From positions 23,427,204-23,491,203 of the forward strand of contig OX453283.1 in NCBI GenBank assembly GCA_949710005.1: a stretch of 64,000 nt of DNA, given 5' to 3'. Made by a program: the position numbers and the translations under genes. The notes under the pieces are model-generated. The model made no database searches. It was not told where the DNA came from and worked only from the letters and a program-made list of their open reading frames with translations. Shown here piece by piece: positions 49,331-57,088 of the stretch (position 1 is its first letter; each line of letters begins with the position of its first letter). Source of the stretch: Ricordea florida (lineage: Eukaryota; Cnidaria; Anthozoa; Corallimorpharia; Ricordeidae).

Positions 49331-49747
49331 ATGTCTGAAGAAATGCAAACTGAGCAAATCACTAAAAAGCCTTCTGTCAAAACAAAGGTCAAAGACCCTA
49401 AGAGAGTAAAGGCTGGTAAAACATTATCAGAAAAAAATAAGAGGGCTAGAGAAGCTTTGAAACGTGAGGAGGAAAGAGAAAAGGAGGAAAGGAAAAAGGA
49501 GAAGGGCTCTGATAACGAATCTGGAAAGGATTGGATACCAAATATGTCATTCCAAAATATTCTGACTATAGGGGCAATTGGAACCGCCGCCTATGCCATA
49601 TTCACAAACTATAGAGATAGAATACCTGATTTACATGTACCAACACCAACTCGTATTTTGAATCCGCCACAGCCCAGAATCATAGACAATAATGTAAGTC
49701 AGCCCGCCAAAGAAGAGGAAAATAGCTTAAAAGATGAGTTGATGTGA
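49331..49747 (+). CDS. Lysine-rich protein with one membrane segment
   Basis: This 138-residue homologue of 7668-8108 starts at the ATG at 49331; the open frame extends 48 bp upstream but without homology. It has VKDPKRVKAGKTLSEKNKRA, a long Glu/Lys helix, a hydrophobic segment after WIPNMSF, and a proline-rich part. Motif TTAAAGGT lies 21 nt upstream (49302-49309). Confidence 0.72.
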   Translation: MSEEMQTEQITKKPSVKTKVKDPKRVKAGKTLSEKNKRAREALKREEEREKEERKKEKGSDNESGKDWIPNMSFQNILTIGAIGTAAYAIFTNYRDRIPDLHVPTPTRILNPPQPRIIDNNVSQPAKEEENSLKDELM

Positions 49748-49754
49748 TTCATAA

Positions 49755-49976
49755 ATGGCTGAGAATAAGCTTGTAAAGACAGTTACTGACTCTGCAGTGC
49801 TCGTTGGATTGGCAGCTGGTATGGGCTGGCTTGCCAAAAAGGCTCTTCGGGAGACATTCACCGGTGACCCATCGACCAGTATCATGAATTATGGTAAATG
49901 GGTAGTTGTATTGAGTATAAGCATGTATGTCAAAACCTACTTAGAAGATCAGAAAATATTACCACAAAGTGTATAA
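49755..49976 (+). CDS. Small hydrophobic virion-type protein
   Basis: This 73-residue, near-identical-layout homologue of 7405-7623 has NKLVKTVTDSAVLVGLAAG and KTYLEDQKILP. It is one of the best conserved proteins between the two elements. The next gene starts 1 bp after its stop codon, as in element 1. Confidence 0.78.
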   Translation: MAENKLVKTVTDSAVLVGLAAGMGWLAKKALRETFTGDPSTSIMNYGKWVVVLSISMYVKTYLEDQKILPQSV

Positions 49977-49977
49977 G

Positions 49978-50382
49978 ATGGCAAGTATAGCAATCATGCT
50001 TGGAGGGGCAGTATTAAATGCAACAGACTTCATTGGTGGAAATTATTTAGCAAAGGTAATTAGTGGGTCATCTTCAAATGATCTCCAACTTGAAAGGGAA
50101 AGGCATGACAAAGCAATGGAGGAGTACCAGAAAGATTACGCTGCTTACCAAGAGAAACGAATGGCTTATATTGACTTTATGAATAAGAGGAAGGGTGATG
50201 AAAACCAAGCCTCTGAGAACATATCAAAAACGGATGAAGCGCTGAGATTGTACAATCAAATGGGCAATCCCCCAAAATTCTCTGACTATTATAGACCTAA
50301 TTCAGATCAAAAAACTGGAGAAATGGTTTATGTTTCTGGTGGAATGTTAGCCTTGGGATATATTACGAGCAAGTGGCTATAA
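49978..50382 (+). CDS. Small membrane protein with central coiled coil
   Basis: This 134-residue protein (ATG at 49978) is a homologue of 7011-7403. It has an N-terminal hydrophobic segment (MLGGAVLNATDFIGGNYLAK), a charged coiled coil, SDYYRPNSDQKTGEMVYV and a C-terminal hydrophobic segment. Its stop codon overlaps the start of the RPB6-like gene (TAATG). Confidence 0.78.
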   Translation: MASIAIMLGGAVLNATDFIGGNYLAKVISGSSSNDLQLERERHDKAMEEYQKDYAAYQEKRMAYIDFMNKRKGDENQASENISKTDEALRLYNQMGNPPKFSDYYRPNSDQKTGEMVYVSGGMLALGYITSKWL

Positions 50383-50645
50383 TGACTGACAAAATAACAG
50401 ATAATGCAGTAACTCCCAATGAATATACTCGTATGATATGTTTGAGAGCTGATCAATTGAAGGTTGGTGTACCACCTGCTATATTGTGGGAGGGAGATTT
50501 TGATCCCATAGCCATTGCTAAGAGTGAGCTCAGACAACGTGTTTTGCCAATGATTATAGTTAGAAAAATCCCAGACTGTAATTCAAAGACTGGTTTCCGA
50601 GATGAAATATGGAACCTAAAAGATATGAATATACGAGACTTTTGA
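50382..50645 (+). CDS. RPB6/omega-like RNA polymerase subunit
   Basis: This 87-residue protein (ATG at 50382) reads like RPB6. EYTRMICLRADQLKVGVPPA matches the family's YE...L..RA.QL..G.P segment, then DPIAIAKSEL matches the DP..IA..EL helix. LPMIIVRKIPD matches the P..I.R..P strand, and EIWNLKDM matches the W...EL end. RPB6 binds the large subunits of RNA polymerases and stabilises them; large DNA viruses such as African swine fever virus and mimiviruses carry one. Here it is translationally coupled to the upstream virion gene. Element 1 has nothing similar. No other polymerase subunit is visible, so it would have to act with host RNA polymerase. Confidence 0.78.
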   Translation: MTDKITDNAVTPNEYTRMICLRADQLKVGVPPAILWEGDFDPIAIAKSELRQRVLPMIIVRKIPDCNSKTGFRDEIWNLKDMNIRDF

Positions 50646-50679
50646 ATCAATTTAGAAGTTCCCATATTTAGCATCAAAT

Positions 50680-51630
50680 ATGGCAACTGCTGCTGATCCT
50701 GATTTAGACCCAACTAAACTAAATGAGCCAGGTGTTGATTATGGGGATTATGATGATGGTGATACCACAACCTATGAGACCCCATTAACCACATATACAT
50801 CAACCACTCGTCCAATTGACCCTTATGAGGAGGAAGAAACTTCATTTGGTGGCGGTGAAACTCAGCCCTTGTTGATGGAGGAAATGGAAATTGAACAAGA
50901 TGAAGCTTGGAAGAAGATTAGATCAAGATTCCCCAAAGTTGATACTTCCAAATTTACAGCTAGACTTAATGAATTCAAGCAAGTAGTTGTCAAATTGTTT
51001 AGGAAAGGAGCAAAACCTTATGTATTATTCAAAGGTGATGATGAACTGAATGATGAATTACCAGTTACCATCAAAAATAGTCTAGGTCCAAGCGCAGAAG
51101 AAGTTGTGGAAACTAATGATGGTGAGATATCTAAGAAAAAGACCATGATATCTAAAATGAAGGATAAACTAAAATTCCATAGAGACAAGCCACTGAAAAC
51201 CCCAGAGGAAAGTAGCCAAATAGAGACTCTAGAGAGAGAAATTGGTGAGCAGGAACAAGAGATAGCTAACCTGGAAGATGAAAATGAAGAAATACAGGAA
51301 CGAATGTCATTGCGGGATCGTGTGAAGGCTATATTCAAGAAATATGGATTCACAGTCTTTGCTGTTATGAGTGCAGTTGGAGTAATCATTGGTGTTATAG
51401 TCTCCAATCCCTCCAAAGGGCTAACAAGATTGGGTAAAGGTGTTGGTGATGGGCTAAAAACCCTTGGTAAGAAACTTGGTGAAATACTGCCTGGGATGGT
51501 GGGCGCTATTGTAAGCTTTCTATTCAAGACTGCTGGAGAGGTCATTTCATTCCTGGGTAAACATGCTTGGCTGTTAATAATGGCAATTGTGCTTTATTTC
51601 ATAGAAGAATTAAAGAAGAAACGTAAATAA
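50680..51630 (+). CDS. Virion protein with basic amphipathic C-terminal membrane module
   Basis: This 316-residue homologue of 5037-6023 has an acidic N-terminus with EEEETSFGG, a central coiled coil, and a strongly conserved C-terminal block (KKYGFTVFAVMSAVG, LGKGVGDGLKTLGKKLGEIL, PGMVGAIVSFLFKTAG) with a lysine-rich end. The C-terminal block is far better conserved than the rest, which points to function there, probably at membranes. Confidence 0.75.
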   Translation: MATAADPDLDPTKLNEPGVDYGDYDDGDTTTYETPLTTYTSTTRPIDPYEEEETSFGGGETQPLLMEEMEIEQDEAWKKIRSRFPKVDTSKFTARLNEFKQVVVKLFRKGAKPYVLFKGDDELNDELPVTIKNSLGPSAEEVVETNDGEISKKKTMISKMKDKLKFHRDKPLKTPEESSQIETLEREIGEQEQEIANLEDENEEIQERMSLRDRVKAIFKKYGFTVFAVMSAVGVIIGVIVSNPSKGLTRLGKGVGDGLKTLGKKLGEILPGMVGAIVSFLFKTAGEVISFLGKHAWLLIMAIVLYFIEELKKKRK

Positions 51631-51635
51631 ATCAA

Positions 51636-51815
51636 ATGAAGAGTTATTGCGTCAAAGAGAAAAAACAAACTGATTGTGTGCCTGGAAGTGAAACCTTTAC
51701 CAAAACATCCAAAGGAAGGCCAATGATGAAGTGTAAATGTTCCAGCTGTGGAATCATCAAAACTCGATTCCTCTCAGATGCTGATTATAGAAATTTAAAG
51801 GTGAATAAGGAGTAA
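51636..51815 (+). CDS. Small zinc-ribbon protein, DUF5679-like
   Basis: This 59-residue protein starts MKSYCVKEKKQTDCVPGSE and contains TSKGRPMMKCKCSSCGIIKT. The paired cysteines (C5, C14, then CKCSSC), the GRP..KCKC..CG pattern and the short length match the DUF5679-type zinc ribbons seen in Polinton-like elements and large DNA viruses. It lies 5 bp after the 316-aa gene and 9 bp before the penton gene. The motif for the penton gene (51794-51802) lies within its 3' end. No counterpart was found in element 1. Confidence 0.72.
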   Translation: MKSYCVKEKKQTDCVPGSETFTKTSKGRPMMKCKCSSCGIIKTRFLSDADYRNLKVNKE

Positions 51816-51824
51816 TCAAACAAA

Positions 51825-52457
51825 ATGTTGAGTATTACTATGTACGAGTCTGAAACTAGGGTGTATTTGGATCCTCCACTGGAAAATCTTCGTGAGATAC
51901 AACTCCTTGACTGTATTATACCCAAACGATTAGTGAACTTCAAAGATCGCCAGGGCTTTCTCAAGGAGGATAATCGACCCATCATAGTAATTCAACCCGG
52001 TACATACTCTCTACGTAGTATACAAGCTATATTTCTGAACGATACGGATAATGCCAAGATATCGATCATTGAGACTGACACTGTTGATTACCTGTATTCC
52101 AATAAGAGCTTCAACATTAAACTTACGAGAGGGCTACAAATTGATCTTGGTGTGCCTGAAATCATAACCCCTGGAAAGTTATACCCCATAAATATACAGA
52201 TTAAGGACCCACTGAGACTTATGTGTAGTATAGTGGAGAATAAGTCGTCATATATGAATAATACTGAATCTGGAAGACCTGTGAAACTCTCCCCCTCACA
52301 CCTACTTGCCAACATACCATCACAGGATTATCCAGCCATTCCAGTTCAAAAATATAAGAGCCCCATAAACCACTTCGATCTAAGCATACTAGACAGTGAA
52401 TTGAAAAAGCTTGATCTGAAGGGTTCTACCATAACTTTCAGTTTAAGATTTAGATAA
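51825..52457 (+). CDS. Probable penton/minor capsid protein (jelly-roll type)
   Basis: This 210-residue homologue of 2019-2654 is aligned end to end: ITMYESETRVYLDPPLENLR, the LYPINIQIKDPLRLMCSIV strand, NHFDLSILD and the final ITFSLRFR. It lies earlier in the cluster than in element 1, before rather than after the 205-aa and 515-aa homologues. That is one of the few breaks in collinearity. Confidence 0.57.
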   Translation: MLSITMYESETRVYLDPPLENLREIQLLDCIIPKRLVNFKDRQGFLKEDNRPIIVIQPGTYSLRSIQAIFLNDTDNAKISIIETDTVDYLYSNKSFNIKLTRGLQIDLGVPEIITPGKLYPINIQIKDPLRLMCSIVENKSSYMNNTESGRPVKLSPSHLLANIPSQDYPAIPVQKYKSPINHFDLSILDSELKKLDLKGSTITFSLRFR

Positions 52458-52490
52458 CATTTTAAAAGTAAGTGATAATCATTCCAAAAG

Positions 52491-53096
52491 ATGGGTGAAT
52501 ATAATTCAATATATCCCAACTTAAAGGCGACTGCACCTCCAATCCCCACTGATGGACCATCATTCAGGCTTCAACAATGTTGTGATGCCTTGAATAAGCT
52601 AAAGTCTGAATTAAGCCACTATGAAACAGTACTCAAAAAATATAACCGATCCAAGGGTGTACTAATGAATGCAAGCTCGACCTGTGGTATATTGTCTTGC
52701 GTTTTGGCAGCTGGTGGATTGGGCGCATCTCTTAGTGGAGTCGGAATCATAGCATCTGTGCCCTTGGGTGTAGTAAGTGGTGTATTTGTATGCACATCCA
52801 TAGCATGTCAACAAATATCCAAGAATCTGTCCAAAAAAGCTGTGAAGCACCAAAACACCATTACACTGGCCAAATCTAAAATAAACACCATTGAAGACCT
52901 GGTTTCCAAAGCCCTTCGTGACAATAAGATTTCTGATGAGCAGTTTTCATTGATTATAGAAGAACTCAAGAACTTTGAAAAGCTTAAAGCTGAAATAAGG
53001 GCTAAAGCTCAAAAAAATATGAATGGAGAGGACCCATTGGTATTGAGACAGAGAGTACGCAAAGAAATACTCAAAGAACTAAAAGGAGGACATTAA
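52491..53096 (+). CDS. Membrane-associated protein with glycine-rich hydrophobic core and coiled coils
   Basis: This 201-residue homologue of 4381-4998 has the same three-part layout: coiled coil, glycine-rich hydrophobic block (GVIASVPLGVVSG-like), then a charged helical tail with SKALRDNKISDEQFSLI. Motif TTTAAAAGT lies 21 nt upstream. Confidence 0.72.
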   Translation: MGEYNSIYPNLKATAPPIPTDGPSFRLQQCCDALNKLKSELSHYETVLKKYNRSKGVLMNASSTCGILSCVLAAGGLGASLSGVGIIASVPLGVVSGVFVCTSIACQQISKNLSKKAVKHQNTITLAKSKINTIEDLVSKALRDNKISDEQFSLIIEELKNFEKLKAEIRAKAQKNMNGEDPLVLRQRVRKEILKELKGGH

Positions 53097-53154
53097 CTAT
53101 AATTTATAAAAATAATAAATACTAGTTTAAAGTTAGAAACATCTATTGGTATAA

Positions 53155-53436
53155 ATGGGAATGTCTCAAACTAAAATACGCCCAGCCCAAGCTAAATTTA
53201 TCAGAAGGTATGCAAGATGTAACCCTGAAAAATTCTATCTCAAACACAAATATAGTGATGATAGATCATATAGAGACATTGATGTCTTTCAGTGGAGTTA
53301 TTATAACGCTTCTTCTAGATTTGAATTTGAAATAGAACTTGAAATACAAGATGATGGTAGTGTTTCGGTTAATGATATCCCAAAATATTTCAGAGATAAA
53401 ATTCTTAAGGATCTTGGTATTGATACTGCAAACTAA
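53155..53436 (+). CDS. Small protein resembling the N-terminal module of the 516-aa protein
   Basis: In this 93-residue protein, RRYARCNPEKFYLKHKYSDD, a WSYYNASS strand, and IPKYFRDKILKDLGI follow the same order as RNKYPKADRDQFVFV, WKVNGTT and L..RLKRLLWIDLGL in the next gene. It may be a short paralogue made by duplication of that module, as the remnant at 22177-22560 also duplicates it. The similarity is weak. Motif TTTAAAGTT lies 20 nt upstream. Confidence 0.6.
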   Translation: MGMSQTKIRPAQAKFIRRYARCNPEKFYLKHKYSDDRSYRDIDVFQWSYYNASSRFEFEIELEIQDDGSVSVNDIPKYFRDKILKDLGIDTAN

Positions 53437-53480
53437 TGACTTAAAAGTTTGAACCCTTCTACCCAAATTCTGGATAGAAG

Positions 53481-55031
53481 ATGGGCTTACTCAATGACTT
53501 CAGAAATAAGTATCCAAAAGCTGACCGTGATCAATTCGTATTTGTGACTGATCAATATGGAGGTTACATTAGATGGAAAGTTAATGGAACAACAATTATG
53601 TCTTATGATGATCCCACTGGTAAAACATGGACTGAAGATCTATCACCCCGTTTAAAAAGATTACTGTGGATAGATTTAGGATTGAATGATAATTCATTGA
53701 GTTCATTCCCAAAAAGTTTAACCATGACTGATCGCTCTTACCCAATACCCGCCATCGACTTTGATGACTTTACAACCAATACCACAAACATGCTAATCTC
53801 TCTAGATATATATGTATCCAATATGAAAAAATTCACCGCTAAGATGCGTAACGTATTTACATCCCAAGTTGTGACTTTCAAGTTTGGTAAACAAAGTCGA
53901 AAGTGGCTGAACGCACCCGATATGAATTATTGGCCTCAACAGCTGAACTTTGCAGTGTGGTGTGCTACATCTGGATGTGGAATAAGTCCTTTCGAGAGTC
54001 TCAACTACCCCAAAGTCGTGAGTAGCTTCATTAAATTTCACGTCTACTTCACCATAAGACGAATATTATATGAATTGAGTCTTCCACTTCCTGATGAGCA
54101 ACCTTTTGTAATAAACAACAACCCTTACAGTAAAGTTGCTTACCAAAGATTGTGCGCTGAATTTGGAATCTCAAATAATTCTGATTTCAGATGGAAAGGT
54201 GGAAGAAATGGGGGTTTGGGTGATATATTCATTGATTATGGTGCTGGATACCATGGAAGAGGTGGAGGATACCAAAATGTTCATATTGTAAGGAATTATG
54301 ATGAAGAAGCTGATCAATGGCCTGGTGAAGGTGGCAAATTCGCTGATGATGGAGGTAAGAAGGAAAAGGGCGATCTCATCTCATTCATTCGTAATGATGA
54401 CTTTGCTGACTATAAATATGCCTGGTTCATTCCAACTAGTGGCTATGGACTCATCAAAGCTGGACTTGGTAGATTGAATCGATCTGCTGAGGCTTTTGTT
54501 TACTGTGTATTGGGGGCGCAAGTCAACACCAGAAATTCGATTGTGGGCACTGGTGGTGGGGCTATCGAGACTCAGCAAGAATTCCTGGCTCTGTTTGAGA
54601 GTAGCGTGATTGAGAACGACATCTCAAGTTCGATTCAAAGATATCAGCTGGCCACTCAAGAAGCTAAATTAAGACTTGATTTAGCCATTGCTCCTGGAGT
54701 GTGGTTAATGCCAAGTAACATGATCATAAATACAGAGAGTGTGGTTGGTTATAACAACAACCTTATGAAAGCCACTGATGAGATGAAGTTTGGTGTTAAC
54801 ACAAATATAAACCTGGAGACTAAAACTGTGGGAATAAGCCATAATCTAGGATCTTCAAAAGTTAAATTACCACATGCAGCTTTAGAGCCTAAACCGCCAA
54901 CACCAAAGATTACTTCTCAACATATAATCAAAGAATCTTCACCAGGAGAAGAAACAACTACTAATCATGAAATTAATCTAATAGTATTAACCATTACAAT
55001 TGGAACTGTAGCTTGGATTATTTTCAGATGA
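53481..55031 (+). CDS. Large conserved virion-associated protein with C-terminal membrane anchor
   Basis: This 516-residue homologue of 2715-4262 has the N-terminal module (FRNKYPKADRDQFVFVTDQY, GGYIRWKVNGTTIMS), WPQQLNFAVWCATSGCGIS, FRWKGGRNGGLGDIF, IPTSGYGLIKAGLGRLNRSA, and the C-terminal hydrophobic segment HEINLIVLTITIGTVAW ending IIFR. The middle (about residues 150-430) is the best conserved part. No known enzyme motif was seen. Confidence 0.77.
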   Translation: MGLLNDFRNKYPKADRDQFVFVTDQYGGYIRWKVNGTTIMSYDDPTGKTWTEDLSPRLKRLLWIDLGLNDNSLSSFPKSLTMTDRSYPIPAIDFDDFTTNTTNMLISLDIYVSNMKKFTAKMRNVFTSQVVTFKFGKQSRKWLNAPDMNYWPQQLNFAVWCATSGCGISPFESLNYPKVVSSFIKFHVYFTIRRILYELSLPLPDEQPFVINNNPYSKVAYQRLCAEFGISNNSDFRWKGGRNGGLGDIFIDYGAGYHGRGGGYQNVHIVRNYDEEADQWPGEGGKFADDGGKKEKGDLISFIRNDDFADYKYAWFIPTSGYGLIKAGLGRLNRSAEAFVYCVLGAQVNTRNSIVGTGGGAIETQQEFLALFESSVIENDISSSIQRYQLATQEAKLRLDLAIAPGVWLMPSNMIINTESVVGYNNNLMKATDEMKFGVNTNINLETKTVGISHNLGSSKVKLPHAALEPKPPTPKITSQHIIKESSPGEETTTNHEINLIVLTITIGTVAWIIFR

Positions 55032-55074
55032 AAATTGAAATAACCAATCCATAGATCATGCCCATTTGCAAATC

Positions 55075-55443
55075 ATGGCATCATTAGCAATCGTTGGCAG
55101 TAGATACTTCTTTGACAGTGACTTCTTGAAAGAGCAAATAACTAAAGCTCTTAAGAAATGGAAGCTGAATCTCTCAGACATTGAATGTATTGTATCTGGA
55201 GGTGCAGAAGGGGTTGACACTATGGCTGAAGATTTTGCCATTGAAAACAAAATACCCTTCAAGAAGTTTGAACCTCAATGGGACTGTTATGGCAAGGCGG
55301 CTGGGCCAATTCGTAATAGAGCTATGATGGAGTGTGTGACGCATGTATTGGCTTTACCTTCATATCTTTACTCACCAGGTACTAAATCAGCTATAAAAAT
55401 AGCTAGGAAATATAAGAGAGAGGTTATAGTAGTCTATGTGTAA
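55075..55443 (+). CDS. SLOG/DUF2493-like Rossmann-fold protein
   Basis: This 122-residue protein (ATG at 55075) opens with MASLAIVGSRYFFDSDFL. VSGGAEGVDTMAEDFA (glycine loop plus D), a basic stretch, GKAAGPIRNRAMME and a LPSYLYSPGTKSAI segment follow. This is the order of phage-type DUF2493/SLOG proteins (GSR, GGA.GVD, AGP.RN), which bind nucleotide-like ligands and relate to DprA and LOG proteins. The role in an animal element is unknown; acquisition from a phage or bacterium is possible. It is the last plus-strand gene, convergent with the SAP-membrane gene across a hairpin. Element 1 lacks it. Confidence 0.75.
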   Translation: MASLAIVGSRYFFDSDFLKEQITKALKKWKLNLSDIECIVSGGAEGVDTMAEDFAIENKIPFKKFEPQWDCYGKAAGPIRNRAMMECVTHVLALPSYLYSPGTKSAIKIARKYKREVIVVYV

Positions 55444-55457
55444 TGATTAAGTAAACT

Positions 55458-55482
55458 TTTGTAACATGAAGCGTGTTACAAA
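55458..55482. terminator. Hairpin TTTGTAACATG / CGTGTTACAAA between convergent genes
   Basis: The 11-bp stem (one G-T type pair) has a 3-base loop. It is the partner of 40794-40818 and lies exactly between the stop codons of the SLOG-like gene and the SAP-membrane gene. Confidence 0.5.
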
Positions 55483-55495
55483 TGTCTTATAAAAT

Positions 55496-55795
55496 TTATG
55501 TACCTTTACAAATTTCAATCACACATTGATGCTTGTAAAACATAATCAAAAGTATAAATACTACACTTATAGTTAAAAATATTAATCCTAAATCTACTGT
55601 GTATATAATAGATATTGGCTTTACACTTTTATAAACTTTAGTATCTTTACAATCCTCCTCATCACCATGATCATAAATTCCATGTTGAATATCATTTAGA
55701 ACCTTGAGTAATTCAACCCTTTTCAATTTACTATAACCACGTATTCCAGCTTTTTTAGCTACTTCTTTTAGTTCTTTGACTGGTAACCTTTCCAT
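55496..55795 (-). CDS. SAP-domain membrane protein
   Basis: This 99-residue protein starts at the ATG at 55795, where SAP homology begins (MERLPVKELKEVAKKAGIRG, then a second basic helix). A linker follows, then one hydrophobic segment (VDLGLIFLTISVVFILLIMF) near the C-terminus. The SAP part closely resembles the first module of the element 2 PolB (MENLPVTELRAIAKKAG), so it probably derives from it. It could tether element DNA or the replication complex to a membrane, which is inference. Confidence 0.7.
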   Translation of the reverse strand: MERLPVKELKEVAKKAGIRGYSKLKRVELLKVLNDIQHGIYDHGDEEDCKDTKVYKSVKPISIIYTVDLGLIFLTISVVFILLIMFYKHQCVIEICKGT

Positions 55796-55847
55796 GAAGA
55801 TCAGTGAAATAGCGACCACTACACCAATGAAAAGCAACTTTCATTTT

Positions 55848-56388
55848 TTAAACATCACACCACTCCACAAGTTTTGATTTAATATAAGAATTTAGTTTGT
55901 TAAATGGTACAAAATGTGGCACTCTAATCAATACAACACCTTTTGATTTACATATATTATTTTTTAGTGAATCTTTGAAAACTTGATAATGAAAATCACT
56001 CTTATTTCTGTGAAAAATAGATGTGTATTCAACATGTTGACGCCCATCATATTCAAATGCTAAATCCACTACCTATATATGTTTTTATGTTAGGATTGAA
56101 ACCATCCAATTCAAGATTCCTACCTGTTCCAGGATTTTTCAACCAATTTGGTCGTATTGTTGGAAACTCAGCTCTGAATATGTTTTGTAATATTCTTCTA
56201 CACTCCTCTTCATACTTATTCTTTGAATTTGGTGGAGCTAATCTTTTTCTATTATAGAATCTTAATCTTGAGTATCTCATGTTATTAAATATGTAAACAT
56301 CCCTTTTATAAACAAATACAAAATAAATAATTAATCCTATTACAAACATCAAAATTAAAATATCTATAATTATTAGATCCCAATTCAT
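55848..56388 (-). pseudogene. Membrane-anchored PD-(D/E)XK-type nuclease, frameshifted
   Basis: The first frame (56388-56053) encodes an N-terminal hydrophobic segment (about residues 3-28), a basic stretch and RNLELDGFNPNI. The homology then continues in another frame (56069-55848) with LAFEYDGRQHVEYTSIFHRN and GVVLIRVPHFV. The ELDG ... EYDGRQH pattern and the later strand are those of a restriction-endonuclease-like fold common in large DNA virus proteins. The frame changes near 56053-56069, from one small insertion or deletion, so the gene is broken or the read is wrong there. It reads inward from the right terminal repeat. No counterpart exists in element 1. Confidence 0.7.
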
Positions 56389-56460
56389 ATTTATTTTAAT
56401 AATAATTCACATTTAAAATATTTCACACTCCTCACCCCACCCCACACAAAAATACAATTC

Positions 56461-56633
56461 ATGACCACACCCAAACTAAAAAACAGAAATCGGGAAAAAA
56501 TCATTGACTTAAAAAATCGCAAGATCAGAAAATTTCATAATGATTTGAAAAAATTTGAAAATCCATCGACCTAAAAATCACAACTCGACCCAGAAAAAAA
56601 TCATTGCGCCAGAATGCCCACTTTCCTACTACT
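56461..56633 (-). repeat. Right terminal inverted repeat of element 2
   Basis: This mirrors 39931-40103 with one mismatch and ends CCTACTACT. Confidence 0.93.
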
Positions 56634-57088
56634 TAGAGTGATTGTGATTCGCGATAATATTTAATTTGTCTCCGAAGATAGTTGCTCAAGCCAGCTCATT
56701 CAAGAGACGATAGCTCGATACAGTATAAAACTTCATCAAATCAGTACTCCTCACACACATTCGCGATTAATTCCCAATTTGCACGATTTTGTAGGATTTG
56801 AAATTTACTTTAAAACGCGCTATTTATCGTGTTTGTACTCAGACTGGAATAAACTCGGCCCACATATTCTATTTAAAATACATTTTAAGTGATTGTATGG
56901 ACAGAAGAACTTTTATTTTGGGGCGGTAGGGCGTTCAATCATTTTTATACCCTAAGGTTTATGGGGCTGTAAAATTTTGATTGTCGCGATTCGATTTCCA
57001 ACCGACTTAAGAACAAGACTTTTTCAGTTTGAACATGCTCTGCTACAACAATAAAGTAGATACCCCTAACGCTAATAAAATTAATACC
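56634..57088. repeat. Duplicated host unit copy B, between the two insertion points
   Basis: This matches 669-1108. At 57067-57085 it reads through the site where element 1 is inserted in copy A, so it is the empty allele for element 1. Confidence 0.9.

Larger units (their letters stand above)
39931..56633. mobile_element. Element 2: Polinton/Maverick-like virus-transposon
   Basis: This 16.7-kb insertion has 173-bp terminal inverted repeats starting AGTAGTAGG and an empty allele at about 665-671. The flanks read AAGAG on the left and TAGAG on the right, against CAGAG in the empty copy, so a short target duplication with one changed base. It encodes PolB, integrase, ATPase, probable capsid and penton, SSB-like, RPB6-like and SLOG-like proteins. 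At least two genes (ATPase C-terminus, nuclease) are frameshifted, so it may be decaying or contain sequencing errors. Relative to element 1 the virion cassette is inverted and now on the plus strand. Confidence 0.93.
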
